This document shows positions 1-6,315 of a DNA stretch of 15,928 nt, piece after piece; positions within the stretch are counted from its first letter, which is position 1; every line of letters begins with the position of its first letter. A program made the translations under genes and the position numbers. Under the pieces are notes generated by a model, which had not been told where the DNA came from, did not search any database, and saw nothing but the letters and a program-made list of their open reading frames with translations. Source of the DNA: Actinomycetota bacterium (GTDB lineage Bacteria > Actinomycetota > Acidimicrobiia > Spongiisociales > UBA5794); the NCBI GenBank assembly GCA_003648875.1, contig QMQC01000008.1, positions 1 through 15,928 on the forward strand, read 5' to 3'.

Positions 1-164
1 AACCAGATGCGAACCGGTTCGAGATTGAGAAGGGTCTCGTTGACGTCGAATACGATGATGTGCTGCATCGATTGACCGTACAGGATTCCTACGCCCATGT
101 CATCGTGGCCTATGCTTGGTTTGGCACGTCAGGGGAAGCAGAGACGAGCGTGGAGGGATCATGA
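1..164 (+). CDS. 3' end of an unrecognised protein (partial)
   Basis: An open frame enters from the left edge (first full codon at base 3) and ends at a TGA at 162-164, giving the last 53 residues of a protein. The tail is soluble-looking and mildly acidic, with no signal or membrane segment and no motif I recognise. Its stop overlaps the ATG of the next gene by four bases (ATGA), a typical translational-coupling arrangement, which is the main reason to believe it is coding. Family and function cannot be assigned from this fragment. Confidence 0.5.
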   Translation, partial: PDANRFEIEKGLVDVEYDDVLHRLTVQDSYAHVIVAYAWFGTSGEAETSVEGS

Positions 165-670
165 AACGAACGGCAGCAATCTTCGTCGTAGCAACGCTCG
201 TGCTCACGGCCTGTCAGTCAGCCTCGGAGGAGCTCTCTGAGCAGCTTGCCGAGCAGGTCGCAGGCGTGAGCGATGTCGAGATCGACACAGACACCGGTCT
301 GGTCAAGATCGAAACGGATGAGGGGTCGATTTCCATCGGTGGGGGAGAGCTCCCGGATGGATTCGGTGTGCCTCTTCCAGATGGTTACAAGGTGACGGGC
401 GTCTTCACAACGGATGATGAGTCCATGGTTGGGGTTTCCTACGCGAAGGACAGGTTCGACGAACTCGTCGCATACTTCGATGCGTGGACCAGCGGTCAGC
501 CGGGAGACTGGGAATCCGCCACCATGACGCTTGACCAAGGGGCGGCAGGTACGATGCGTTCTTCGTCGTTCTACGGCGGCGACATGTCGATCCAGGTGAC
601 CGACTGCTTCGATGTCGGCGCCGGAACCGACGTGCTCAACGCGGCGTGCGTAAACATCATCAATGGATAA
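161..670 (+). CDS. Small secreted lipoprotein of unknown function
   Basis: The protein has 169 residues. It opens with MKRT, a hydrophobic stretch (residues 5-15) and an LTAC lipobox with the lipidation cysteine at position 18, so it is predicted to be exported, diacylated and anchored on the outer face of the cytoplasmic membrane. The ATG at 161 is preferred over an in-frame TTG at 116 because GGAGG lies just upstream (152-156) and because the signal peptide begins there. The mature part is acidic, starts with a possibly helical Glu-rich stretch (residues 22-40), and later holds aromatic residues and two cysteines near the C terminus that could form a disulfide. The gene overlaps the upstream stop by four bases, so the two are probably co-transcribed. 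No known domain is recognised. Confidence 0.8.
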   Translation: MKRTAAIFVVATLVLTACQSASEELSEQLAEQVAGVSDVEIDTDTGLVKIETDEGSISIGGGELPDGFGVPLPDGYKVTGVFTTDDESMVGVSYAKDRFDELVAYFDAWTSGQPGDWESATMTLDQGAAGTMRSSSFYGGDMSIQVTDCFDVGAGTDVLNAACVNIING

Positions 671-762
671 TGCCAGATGCCAGACACCGAGAGCCTCCAG
701 CGTCTCCTAATGATGCGCCAGCGGAACGTTCTGGCTTCTGGAAGCGAGCGCTCTGATACAAA

Positions 763-792
763 TTGACGCTATCGCGCAGCGGTACCTAAGCT
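763..792 (+). promoter_or_regulatory. Possible promoter for the rpmJ operon
   Basis: TTGACG (763-768) is a near-consensus -35 element. It is followed after 18 bases by TAAGCT (787-792), which keeps only the TA...T skeleton of a -10 element. The -10 half overlaps a strong inverted repeat, so this stretch may instead be only a hairpin. A promoter is expected here, because the genes upstream are unrelated to the ribosomal operon. Confidence 0.35.
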
Positions 793-796
793 GCGC
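774..796 (+). other. 7-bp inverted repeat upstream of rpmJ
   Basis: GCGCAGC (774-780) and GCTGCGC (790-796) form a perfect 7-bp stem around a 9-base loop. No T-run follows, so a classical intrinsic terminator is not supported. It could mark the end of the lipoprotein transcript, serve as an operator overlapping the possible -10 element, or fold in RNA. Confidence 0.4.
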
Positions 797-997
797 TCAG
801 CAGTCCGGGTTCGGGCTGTGATTTCTTGTGAACAAATGACGTCGTTGATATCGACGGACTGCCAACCCCCCAGGTCCAGCCTGGGTTCCGCTTGGCCTCC
901 GAAGGTGTAGATGTCAATCACTCGGGACTCCCGGTGGATCCCACGGTGCTTGGCGACACGACGTCCCAACGAAGTACCGAGGCAGGATCACGGTTCT

Positions 998-1111
998 ATG
1001 AAAGTCTCAGCTTCAGCGAAGAAGATGTGCGAGAAGTGTCGGATCATCCGGCGGCATGGCCGCGTGTGGGTGATCTGTGAGAACCCTCGCCACAAGCAGC
1101 GTCAGGGGTAA
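998..1111 (+). CDS. rpmJ: 50S ribosomal protein L36
   Basis: This 37-residue protein of the large subunit has the standard length of the family. The start is the ATG at 998, with AGGA nine bases upstream. The zinc-ribbon ligands Cys11, Cys14, Cys27 and His32 are all present, so this is the zinc-binding (C+) form. The tail NPRHKQRQG is the family signature. It is the first gene of the alpha-type operon here and ends seven bases before rpsM. It is normally preceded by infA, which is not visible in this window. Confidence 0.96.
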   Translation: MKVSASAKKMCEKCRIIRRHGRVWVICENPRHKQRQG

Positions 1112-1118
1112 GTAACGA

Positions 1119-1499
1119 ATGGCACGCATTGCCGGAGTTGATCTCCCGAGAGACAAGAGGATCGAGATCGGTCTCACTTATGTCTTCGGGATCGGGCGTT
1201 CGAGGGCGAATCAGGCCCTCGTTGCGCTTGACATCGACTACAACACGAAGGTCCGCGACCTCACAGATGCCGAGGTCCTGCGAATCCGCCAGTTCATCGA
1301 TTCCAACTACAAGATCGAGGGTGACCTCCGTCGCGAGATTGCCCAGAACATCAAACGGAAGATCGAGATCGGTAGCTACCAGGGGCTCCGCCACCGTAGG
1401 GGTCTCCCCGTGCGTGGTCAGCGGACCCACACGAATGCGCGTACACGCAAGGGCAAGCGTGTTGCGATCGCAGGTAGGAAGAAGGTCACCAAGGTATGA
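1119..1499 (+). CDS. rpsM: 30S ribosomal protein S13
   Basis: S13 (126 residues) sits in the head of the small subunit and contacts 23S rRNA and P-site tRNA. The sequence starts MARIAGVDLP and carries the helix-two-turn-helix region (about residues 14-60). It also shows the signature GLRHRRGLPVRGQRT (about 88-102) and the basic C-terminal tail ending KKVTKV. Its Shine-Dalgarno (AGGGG) lies in the last codons of rpmJ. Its stop overlaps the rpsK start (ATGA), indicating coupled translation. Confidence 0.97.
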   Translation: MARIAGVDLPRDKRIEIGLTYVFGIGRSRANQALVALDIDYNTKVRDLTDAEVLRIRQFIDSNYKIEGDLRREIAQNIKRKIEIGSYQGLRHRRGLPVRGQRTHTNARTRKGKRVAIAGRKKVTKV

Positions 1500-2080
1500 C
1501 CACGTCAGACAAACAGCCAGAGGCTGCTGCATCCGAGTCCGCGACGGAGGGCGACGTCGCGGCTGCTCCCGAGGCAGCTCCTGAAACAACTCCAGAAGCG
1601 CCAGAGATTCCTGCAGCGGAGGCACCCGCTCCCGAGGCACCTGCTCCTGAGGTACCTGCTGCTCCCGCTACACCTGCCGATGCCCTGGCCGCAGCTGTCG
1701 CTGCAGCTCCTCGTCGGCGACGTGGGAAGAAGATCATCTCCCACGGCCAGATGCACATCAAGGCTACGTTCAACAACACGATCCTCACGATCACAGACCA
1801 GGACGGCAAGGTTGCCGCATGGACATCTGGCGGTTCTGTGGGGTTCAGAGGTTCGCGCAAGTCCACTCCCTACGCAGCCCAGGTCGCTGCTGAACAGGCT
1901 GCCCGCAAGGCAGGAGAGATGGGGATTCGCAAGCTTGACGTCATCGTCAGAGGTTCGGGTTCTGGTCGTGAGACTGCCATTCGTACGCTGCAGAACATGG
2001 GCATCGAGATCACAGGGATCAAGGACGTGACACCTGTACCTCACAATGGGTGCCGTCCAAAGAAGCGGAAGGGTCGTTAA
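1496..2080 (+). CDS. rpsK: 30S ribosomal protein S11 with Ala/Pro/Glu-rich N-terminal extension
   Basis: S11 lines the platform of the small subunit near the mRNA exit and the Shine-Dalgarno helix. This copy has 194 residues, whereas the family usually has about 125-135. The conserved body begins near residue 72 (PRRRRGKK) and runs through HIKATFNNTI, GFRGSRKSTPYAAQ, GSGRETAIRTLQ and the terminal DVTPVPHNGCRPKKRKGR. The first 71 residues are low-complexity, rich in Ala, Pro and Glu, with tandem EAPAP-type units at 1619-1663. No in-frame ATG, GTG or TTG occurs between 1496 and the body, and the ATG overlaps the rpsM stop. The extension is therefore very likely translated. It is probably disordered and acidic; its role is unknown. 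Confidence 0.95.
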   Translation: MTTSDKQPEAAASESATEGDVAAAPEAAPETTPEAPEIPAAEAPAPEAPAPEVPAAPATPADALAAAVAAAPRRRRGKKIISHGQMHIKATFNNTILTITDQDGKVAAWTSGGSVGFRGSRKSTPYAAQVAAEQAARKAGEMGIRKLDVIVRGSGSGRETAIRTLQNMGIEITGIKDVTPVPHNGCRPKKRKGR

Positions 2081-2082
2081 CC

Positions 2083-2688
2083 ATGGCTCGATATACCGGA
2101 CCGAGGACGAAGGTGAGCCGCAGGGCTCGCCAGCTCCTCGACGAGAACAAGGCGAAGTACTACGATCGCAGGCCGTACCCACCGGGCCAGCATGGTCGTG
2201 GACGGATTCGCGAGTCCCAGTATCAGATCCAGCTCCGCGAGAAGCAGAAGCTCAAGTTCATGTATGGAGTGCTCGAGAAGCAGTTCCGTCGGTACTACAA
2301 GATCGCTGCGAAGGCGTCCGGCATCACCGGCACAACCTTGCTCGTGATCCTCGAGACCCGTCTCGACAATGTTGTGTACCGTTCGGGCCTCGCGAGCACA
2401 CGCCCGCAGGCCCGTCAACTCGTCAACCACGGCCATTTTCTCGTCAATGACAGGAGAGTTGACATCCCGTCGTACCAGGTGCGTGCAGGCGACGTGATCA
2501 CTGTCAAGGAACGAAGCAGCAACATTCTCCCTATTCAGCACGCGATCGACACTGTCGGGCGGACTGTGCCTGAGTGGATCGAGGTCGATCCCGGAGATCG
2601 CAAGATCACCATCGACTCTCTGCCATCTCGCGAACAGATCGATACCGAAATCAAGGAACAACTCATCGTCGAGCTCTACTCCAAGTAG
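2083..2688 (+). CDS. rpsD: 30S ribosomal protein S4 (zinc-free form)
   Basis: S4 (201 residues) is a primary 16S rRNA binder that starts assembly of the 30S body. The start is the ATG at 2083, two bases after rpsK, with GAAGGG upstream; this gives the canonical MARYTGP start. The N-terminal region lacks the four cysteines of the zinc knuckle, making this the C-minus form. Signatures include YPPGQHG (about residues 33-39), QLREKQKLK (about 51-59) and the S4 RNA-binding domain from about residue 91 (ETRLDNVVYRSGLASTR). In several bacteria S4 represses its own operon translationally. I see no defined S4 site here, so autoregulation is only possible. Confidence 0.97.
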   Translation: MARYTGPRTKVSRRARQLLDENKAKYYDRRPYPPGQHGRGRIRESQYQIQLREKQKLKFMYGVLEKQFRRYYKIAAKASGITGTTLLVILETRLDNVVYRSGLASTRPQARQLVNHGHFLVNDRRVDIPSYQVRAGDVITVKERSSNILPIQHAIDTVGRTVPEWIEVDPGDRKITIDSLPSREQIDTEIKEQLIVELYSK

Positions 2689-2723
2689 ATCGGCGAAACC
2701 GAACCACGAACACAGGAGCGAAT

Positions 2724-3680
2724 GTGCTCATCACCCAGCGCCCCACAATCGAAGAGGAACCACTCACCGACGATCGTTCGAAGTTCGTCGTTGAGCCCCT
2801 CGAGCCAGGCTTCGGTCACACACTCGGGAACACGATGCGTCGCACGCTGTTGTCGCGCATACCCGGAGCCGCAATCACATCAGTTCGTATCGATGGTGTT
2901 CAACATGAGTTCTCCACGATCGAAGGTGTCGTGGAGGATGTTGTTGACTTCATCCTGAACCTGAAACAGGTCGTTCTGCGCATCGACTCAGACGAACAGC
3001 AGACGCTGTATCTATCCTCAAAGGGCAAGGGAGAGGTCACTGCGGGGGATCTCAAGGCCCCAGCGGGCGTAGAGATCGCGAACCCTGATCTGCATCTTGC
3101 GACTCTCGCCACTTCAGGCAAGCTCGAAGTCGAACTAACGGCTGAGCGCGGCGTCGGGTATCGCAGCGCGGACAGGAACAAGAAGAGTGACACGATCGGC
3201 GTCATCCCGATCGACTCCATCTTCTCACCGGTCAGGAAGGTCTCCTACAGGATCGGATTGACCCAGGTAGGTCAGCGAACAGACTTCGACAGCCTCGTCC
3301 TCGACGTTGAGACAGACGGATCCGTGACGCCCGCCGAGGCCATGTCCTCAGCAGGTGGCACGCTGAGGAATCTGTTTGAGCTCATATCCGAGATGGACGA
3401 TTATGACGCACTCGTGCCGGACGAGCTCGCACCTGTCGAGCCATCTGGCCAGGAGCATCTCGATCTTCCGATTGAGGCTCTTGATCTGTCAGAGCGCCCT
3501 CGCAACTGCCTGCGCCGTGCCCAGGTGCAGTCTGTTGGTGAGCTGATCGAGAAGACCGAGGAGGACCTGCTGAACATCACGAACTTTGGTCAGAAGTCAC
3601 TCGAAGAGGTTGTTGCAAAGCTCGACGAACTTGGCTTCTCGCTGAAGAACTATGCGGATGTCGAGGGGAGCGTTGCCTGA
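2724..3680 (+). CDS. rpoA: DNA-directed RNA polymerase subunit alpha
   Basis: The alpha subunit dimerises to nucleate RNA polymerase assembly and contacts UP elements and activators through its C-terminal domain. GTG at 2724 is chosen because AGGAG lies five bases upstream (2714-2718) and gives the usual 318-residue length; the frame is open further upstream only as read-through of non-coding sequence. The N-terminal domain shows GFGHTLGNTMRRTLLSRIPG (about 32-51). The C-terminal domain shows ERPRNCLRRA and NITNFGQKSLEEV. Arg258 and the Asn of RNC line up with the E. coli DNA-binding residues Arg265 and Asn268. The stop overlaps rplQ by one base (TGATG). Confidence 0.97.
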   Translation: MLITQRPTIEEEPLTDDRSKFVVEPLEPGFGHTLGNTMRRTLLSRIPGAAITSVRIDGVQHEFSTIEGVVEDVVDFILNLKQVVLRIDSDEQQTLYLSSKGKGEVTAGDLKAPAGVEIANPDLHLATLATSGKLEVELTAERGVGYRSADRNKKSDTIGVIPIDSIFSPVRKVSYRIGLTQVGQRTDFDSLVLDVETDGSVTPAEAMSSAGGTLRNLFELISEMDDYDALVPDELAPVEPSGQEHLDLPIEALDLSERPRNCLRRAQVQSVGELIEKTEEDLLNITNFGQKSLEEVVAKLDELGFSLKNYADVEGSVA

Positions 3681-4030
3681 TGCCACGCCCAAAGAGGGGT
3701 AAGCGTCTCGGTGGCTCGCCGTCGCATCAGCGCAAGATTCTCTCGAATCTGACGGCGGATCTGATTCTGCACGAGCAGATCACGACAACCCATGCCAAGG
3801 CGAAGGTGCTTCGTCCGTACGCTGAGAAGATGATCACAAGGGCTCGCCAAGGTGATCTCCATGCCCGTCGCATTGTTTTGAAGAAGATTCAGAACAATGA
3901 CGTCGTCACGAAGCTCTTTGACGATGTTGCACCTCGATATGAGGATCGCCCCGGTGGCTATCTTCGAATCGTCAAGCTCGGCCCACGTCGTGGCGACGGT
4001 GCTGAGATGGCCAAGGTTGAATTGGTCTAG
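3680..4030 (+). CDS. rplQ: 50S ribosomal protein L17
   Basis: L17 (116 residues) lies near the peptide exit tunnel of the large subunit. The start MPRPKRGKRLGG, the segment SHQRKILSNLTADLILHEQITTTHAKAK (about 15-42) and the end region PGGYLRIVKLGPRRGDGAEMAKVEL are diagnostic. The length is typical of the short bacterial form. It is the last ribosomal gene of this operon, coupled to rpoA by a one-base overlap and followed by a terminator-like hairpin. Confidence 0.97.
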   Translation: MPRPKRGKRLGGSPSHQRKILSNLTADLILHEQITTTHAKAKVLRPYAEKMITRARQGDLHARRIVLKKIQNNDVVTKLFDDVAPRYEDRPGGYLRIVKLGPRRGDGAEMAKVELV

Positions 4031-4036
4031 CAATAG

Positions 4037-4058
4037 GAGCTCAAAGCTCATTGTGAGC
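4037..4058 (+). other. Two overlapping small hairpins after rplQ
   Basis: GAGCT-CAA-AGCTC (4037-4049) and GCTCA-TTG-TGAGC (4046-4058) are 5-bp stems that share bases 4046-4049, so only one can form at a time. They sit between the rplQ stop and the terminator-like hairpin. They may be mRNA 3'-end structure or chance; no function is shown. Confidence 0.25.
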
Positions 4059-4066
4059 GGTCCACA

Positions 4067-4093
4067 GAGGGTCGGCCAAATGGGTCGGCCCTT
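4067..4093 (+). terminator. Probable terminator of the rpmJ-rplQ operon
   Basis: AGGGTCGGCC (4068-4077) pairs with GGTCGGCCCT (4083-4092) around the loop AAATG, giving a 10-bp stem with two G-U wobbles. The sequence after it is TTCTCC, a weak pyrimidine tract rather than a clean T-run. Placement 37 bases after the rplQ stop and before an unrelated gene supports termination. Such weak U-tracts are common in GC-rich actinobacteria. Confidence 0.55.
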
Positions 4094-4187
4094 CTCCATT
4101 ATCGGGCTCCCTTGACGAGCGAGACGCTCAAAGAAGTGACGCAGAGAAGGTGACGTCATCGATATTCGCACCGGTACGCTCGGGCGG

Positions 4188-4778
4188 ATGTCCGGACCCT
4201 CTGATCTTGAGTCTGTTGTGCGCGCCTACGTGCCCGATCTGGACGAGTCGTCCCATGATCTGGCGCTCGAGGTTCTCGCAAACGGAAGGACGATGTGGCG
4301 TCGATCCGAGTTCGAGCCAGGGCACTTCACAGCTTCTGGATTCGTCCTTTCTCCTGACGGAGACTCCCTTCTCATGATCCGACACCGAAAGCTCGACCGC
4401 TGGTTGCAGCCCGGTGGCCACATCGAGGTCGGAGATGCAACGGTCGAGGCCGCCGCGCGACGAGAGGTGCTTGAAGAAACAGGCGTTGGGGATCTTCGCA
4501 GCCTTGGTGCGAGGCCGGTTCGAATCGATGTCCATGAGATCCCCGAACGGGGGAGTGACCCGGCCCACTTGCACCTCGACCTTGGTCTCGGCTTTCAGGC
4601 CGTGAGCCAAGGGATCGGGCCGATCGACGAGGTAATCGAGGCCAGGTGGGTTGCTTTCGCTGATCTCGAGAGGTATGGCATCGACGACGCCCTTCGATCC
4701 GGCGCACAGCGGCTGGCCGATCTGGGGCGAGTTCGCATGCGACGGGCAGTATCCTCGCCTGACTTATCCAAGGGGTGA
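4188..4778 (+). CDS. NUDIX hydrolase
   Basis: This 196-residue enzyme of the NUDIX superfamily hydrolyses a nucleoside diphosphate linked to another moiety; the substrate cannot be told from sequence. The Nudix box lies at residues 76-100, with GGHIEVGD followed by REVLEETGV. The catalytic REXXEEXG core is complete. The spacing before RE is one residue longer than the textbook pattern, and Asp83 replaces the first Glu, as in many GGHIEPGD-type members. ATG 4188 is the only ordinary start after an in-frame stop at 4137. Upstream CGGGCGG is only a weak ribosome site. The 3' end overlaps or abuts the YIP1 gene, suggesting a shared transcript. Confidence 0.88.
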   Translation: MSGPSDLESVVRAYVPDLDESSHDLALEVLANGRTMWRRSEFEPGHFTASGFVLSPDGDSLLMIRHRKLDRWLQPGGHIEVGDATVEAAARREVLEETGVGDLRSLGARPVRIDVHEIPERGSDPAHLHLDLGLGFQAVSQGIGPIDEVIEARWVAFADLERYGIDDALRSGAQRLADLGRVRMRRAVSSPDLSKG

Positions 4779-4783
4779 TTTCA

Positions 4784-5305
4784 GTGGGCGTCGTATTCAG
4801 CCGCCTTCTCCAAGCCATCAAGCTCGAGCGCGATGCGTTCGTGTGGATGGATTTCAACGACCGCGCAACGGGCGACGCGGCGATTCTCGTCGCCATCACC
4901 CAGGTGCTGATCACCCTTGGCCTCGGCACGTCGTTGCTGAGTCTGTTAAATCCAACCACTCTCGTCCAGATCCTCCTCAGTGCCCTCTTTGCTTGGGTGG
5001 TCTACTCGGGGGCCGTGTATGTGGTGAGTCGGTACATCTTCGACGTTTCCGGTACCTACGCCATCTACCTCCGCATCACCGGATTCGCTTTCCCGACGCT
5101 GCTCCTGGTCGTCTTCGTTGCGTTGTTGGTCCCCAGCGGACTGCTCGCCTTCGTCCTCGGTGGAGCGTGGTTCGTTGTGATCGTTGCAAATGGTCTCACC
5201 TACACCGTCGACATCTCAATGCAGAAGGCGGCAACCGCGGCTGTGGGCGGCCTGATACTCATGGTGATCGCACAAGCGATCCTCGGGTCCATTCGGACTT
5301 TCTGA
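4784..5305 (+). CDS. YIP1-family integral membrane protein
   Basis: The protein has about 173 residues with four to five hydrophobic segments (starting from about residues 35, 60, 95, 117 and 148), and a short N-terminal helix containing LERDAFVWMDF. The layout resembles the YIP1 domain found in many uncharacterised bacterial membrane proteins. No catalytic residue is evident and the role is unknown. GTG 4784 is preferred because AAGGGGTGAT, close to a perfect Shine-Dalgarno, ends a few bases upstream. A GTG at 4775 overlapping the NUDIX stop is possible and would add three residues. The stop lies two bases before truA, so translation of truA is probably coupled to this gene. Confidence 0.75.
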   Translation: MGVVFSRLLQAIKLERDAFVWMDFNDRATGDAAILVAITQVLITLGLGTSLLSLLNPTTLVQILLSALFAWVVYSGAVYVVSRYIFDVSGTYAIYLRITGFAFPTLLLVVFVALLVPSGLLAFVLGGAWFVVIVANGLTYTVDISMQKAATAAVGGLILMVIAQAILGSIRTF

Positions 5306-5307
5306 AC

Positions 5308-6078
5308 ATGCCGACGTACCGTCTCGATCTTGCGTATATCGGCGCGGACTTCCACGGCTACGCAAGACAACCCGGTCTCCGAACGATTCAAGGTGAGGTC
5401 GAGAACGTGCTTGCTCCGTACACAGGCGGTGCGCCCACCGTCGTTGCCGGCCGCACGGACAGGGGAGTCCATGCGGCACAGCAGGTTGTGTCGTTCTCGT
5501 GTGATGAGATCGATACGGCTCGCGTGGTCAGATCGCTCAACGGTCAACTCGCCCCACAGGTCGCAGCACTCAGCCTCGCTGAGGTGCCTGACGACTTCAG
5601 TGCACGATTCTCTGCCACCGGAAGGGCGTACCGGTATCGGATCAAGAACGCAGACGTGCATGATCCGTTGATCGCAGCAACGACATGGACGTACGAGAGA
5701 CCCCTTGATGTGGACGCGATGAACCATGCGATTGCGCCGCTGGTCGGTAGACACGATTTTGTGGCGTTCTGTCGCAAGCAGGATGGGCTTTCGACAGAGC
5801 GCGAAGTGTTCTGGATCAGGTGGCGGCGTGATGGTGACATGGTTGAGCTCTCGATTGGAGCGAACTCGTTCTGCCACCAGATGGTGCGATCGATCGTCGG
5901 TGCCAGTGTCGAAGTTGGCTGCGGAAGGATCTCACCGGACTCCGTCCAGGCCATACTCGCCTCCTCCGAACGTCACCGGTCCGCTGGGGCAGTACCGGCT
6001 CATGGTCTTGTGCTCGTTGCCATCGCATACGACTACGAGCCGTTGGCCCGGCCGTCCTGGGTACCTGAGGCCTCGTAA
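5308..6078 (+). CDS. truA: tRNA pseudouridine(38-40) synthase TruA
   Basis: TruA (256 residues) converts uridines 38, 39 and 40 in the anticodon stem-loop of tRNAs to pseudouridine. The motif AGRTDRGVHA holds the catalytic aspartate at position 51, equivalent to Asp60 in E. coli. Further family marks are YRYRI (about 109-113), HDFVAFCRK (about 147-155) and FCHQMVRSIVG (about 189-199). Translation starts at ATG 5308, which gives the canonical YRLDLAYIGADFHGYARQ start. No Shine-Dalgarno is seen, so initiation is likely coupled to the preceding stop two bases away. Placement after rplQ, with two genes between, matches actinobacterial order. Confidence 0.96.
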   Translation: MPTYRLDLAYIGADFHGYARQPGLRTIQGEVENVLAPYTGGAPTVVAGRTDRGVHAAQQVVSFSCDEIDTARVVRSLNGQLAPQVAALSLAEVPDDFSARFSATGRAYRYRIKNADVHDPLIAATTWTYERPLDVDAMNHAIAPLVGRHDFVAFCRKQDGLSTEREVFWIRWRRDGDMVELSIGANSFCHQMVRSIVGASVEVGCGRISPDSVQAILASSERHRSAGAVPAHGLVLVAIAYDYEPLARPSWVPEAS

Positions 6079-6108
6079 TCGTCCGGTCTGCGAGGGATCG
6101 TTGGGCGC

Positions 6109-6131
6109 GGTCGTGGCCCCGTGTCACGACC
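6109..6131 (+). other. 7-bp hairpin after truA
   Basis: GGTCGTG (6109-6115) and CACGACC (6125-6131) form a perfect 7-bp stem with a 9-base loop, 30 bases after the truA stop. No T-run follows. It may help end the truA transcript or protect its 3' end. Confidence 0.35.
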
Positions 6132-6226
6132 ATGACAAGGGATCTGGCGGGCCCAATGCTCCATCGGCGCCCTCCCTGTGGCGATCGGCGCTGGGGAAGT
6201 TGGCTTCGATTTGCGCTCGCAGTTGG

Positions 6227-6256
6227 TTGGCCATTACATCACGGAACCGATACCAT
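6227..6256 (+). promoter_or_regulatory. Possible promoter for rplM-rpsI
   Basis: TTGGCC (6227-6232), then 18 bases, then TACCAT (6251-6256): each half matches four of six consensus bases. The position, 60 bases before rplM in a 237-base gap, is suitable. This is a by-eye match only. Confidence 0.35.
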
Positions 6257-6264
6257 ATGAACTC

Positions 6265-6280
6265 GCTCCCAGCCGGGAGC
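6265..6280 (+). promoter_or_regulatory. Hairpin in the rplM leader
   Basis: GCTCCC-AGCC-GGGAGC is a perfect 6-bp stem followed by CTTTTCC, so it has the form of a short attenuator or weak terminator. It lies 36 bases before the rplM start. L13 leaders of other bacteria carry autoregulatory structures; whether this is one is inference. It might also simply terminate upstream transcription. Confidence 0.35.
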
Positions 6281-6315
6281 CTTTTCCTGACGCCATTTAC
6301 CGGGATAGTTACCTC

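Larger units (their letters stand above)
671..997 (+). other. Leader region of the rpmJ-rpsM operon without a gene
   Basis: No convincing coding region lies here on either strand. The short frames present have no recognisable product, and neither infA nor map, which often precede rpmJ, is found. It holds a possible promoter (763-792), a 7-bp hairpin (774-796), a weaker GCCAG/CTGGC inverted repeat (717-721 with 731-735) and a 6-bp CCCAGG/CCTGGG stem (869-874 with 880-885). The stretch is probably the 5' untranslated leader of the ribosomal operon plus the 3' end of the lipoprotein transcript. Confidence 0.5.

Noticed and set aside
671..997. A possible infA upstream of rpmJ
   Set aside because: No frame gives the IF-1 motifs (such as VEGTVVE or GDKV.VELSPYDL). 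The short frames here are unrelated.
2574..2723. Longer rpoA start upstream of 2724
   Set aside because: The added residues overlap the end of rpsD, match no RpoA family and lack a ribosome site. GTG 2724 has AGGAG at the right distance.
4651..5307. N-terminal extension of truA through the YIP1 region
   Set aside because: The frame is open but its translation is Arg/His/Pro-rich and unlike TruA, while the family start matches ATG 5308 exactly.
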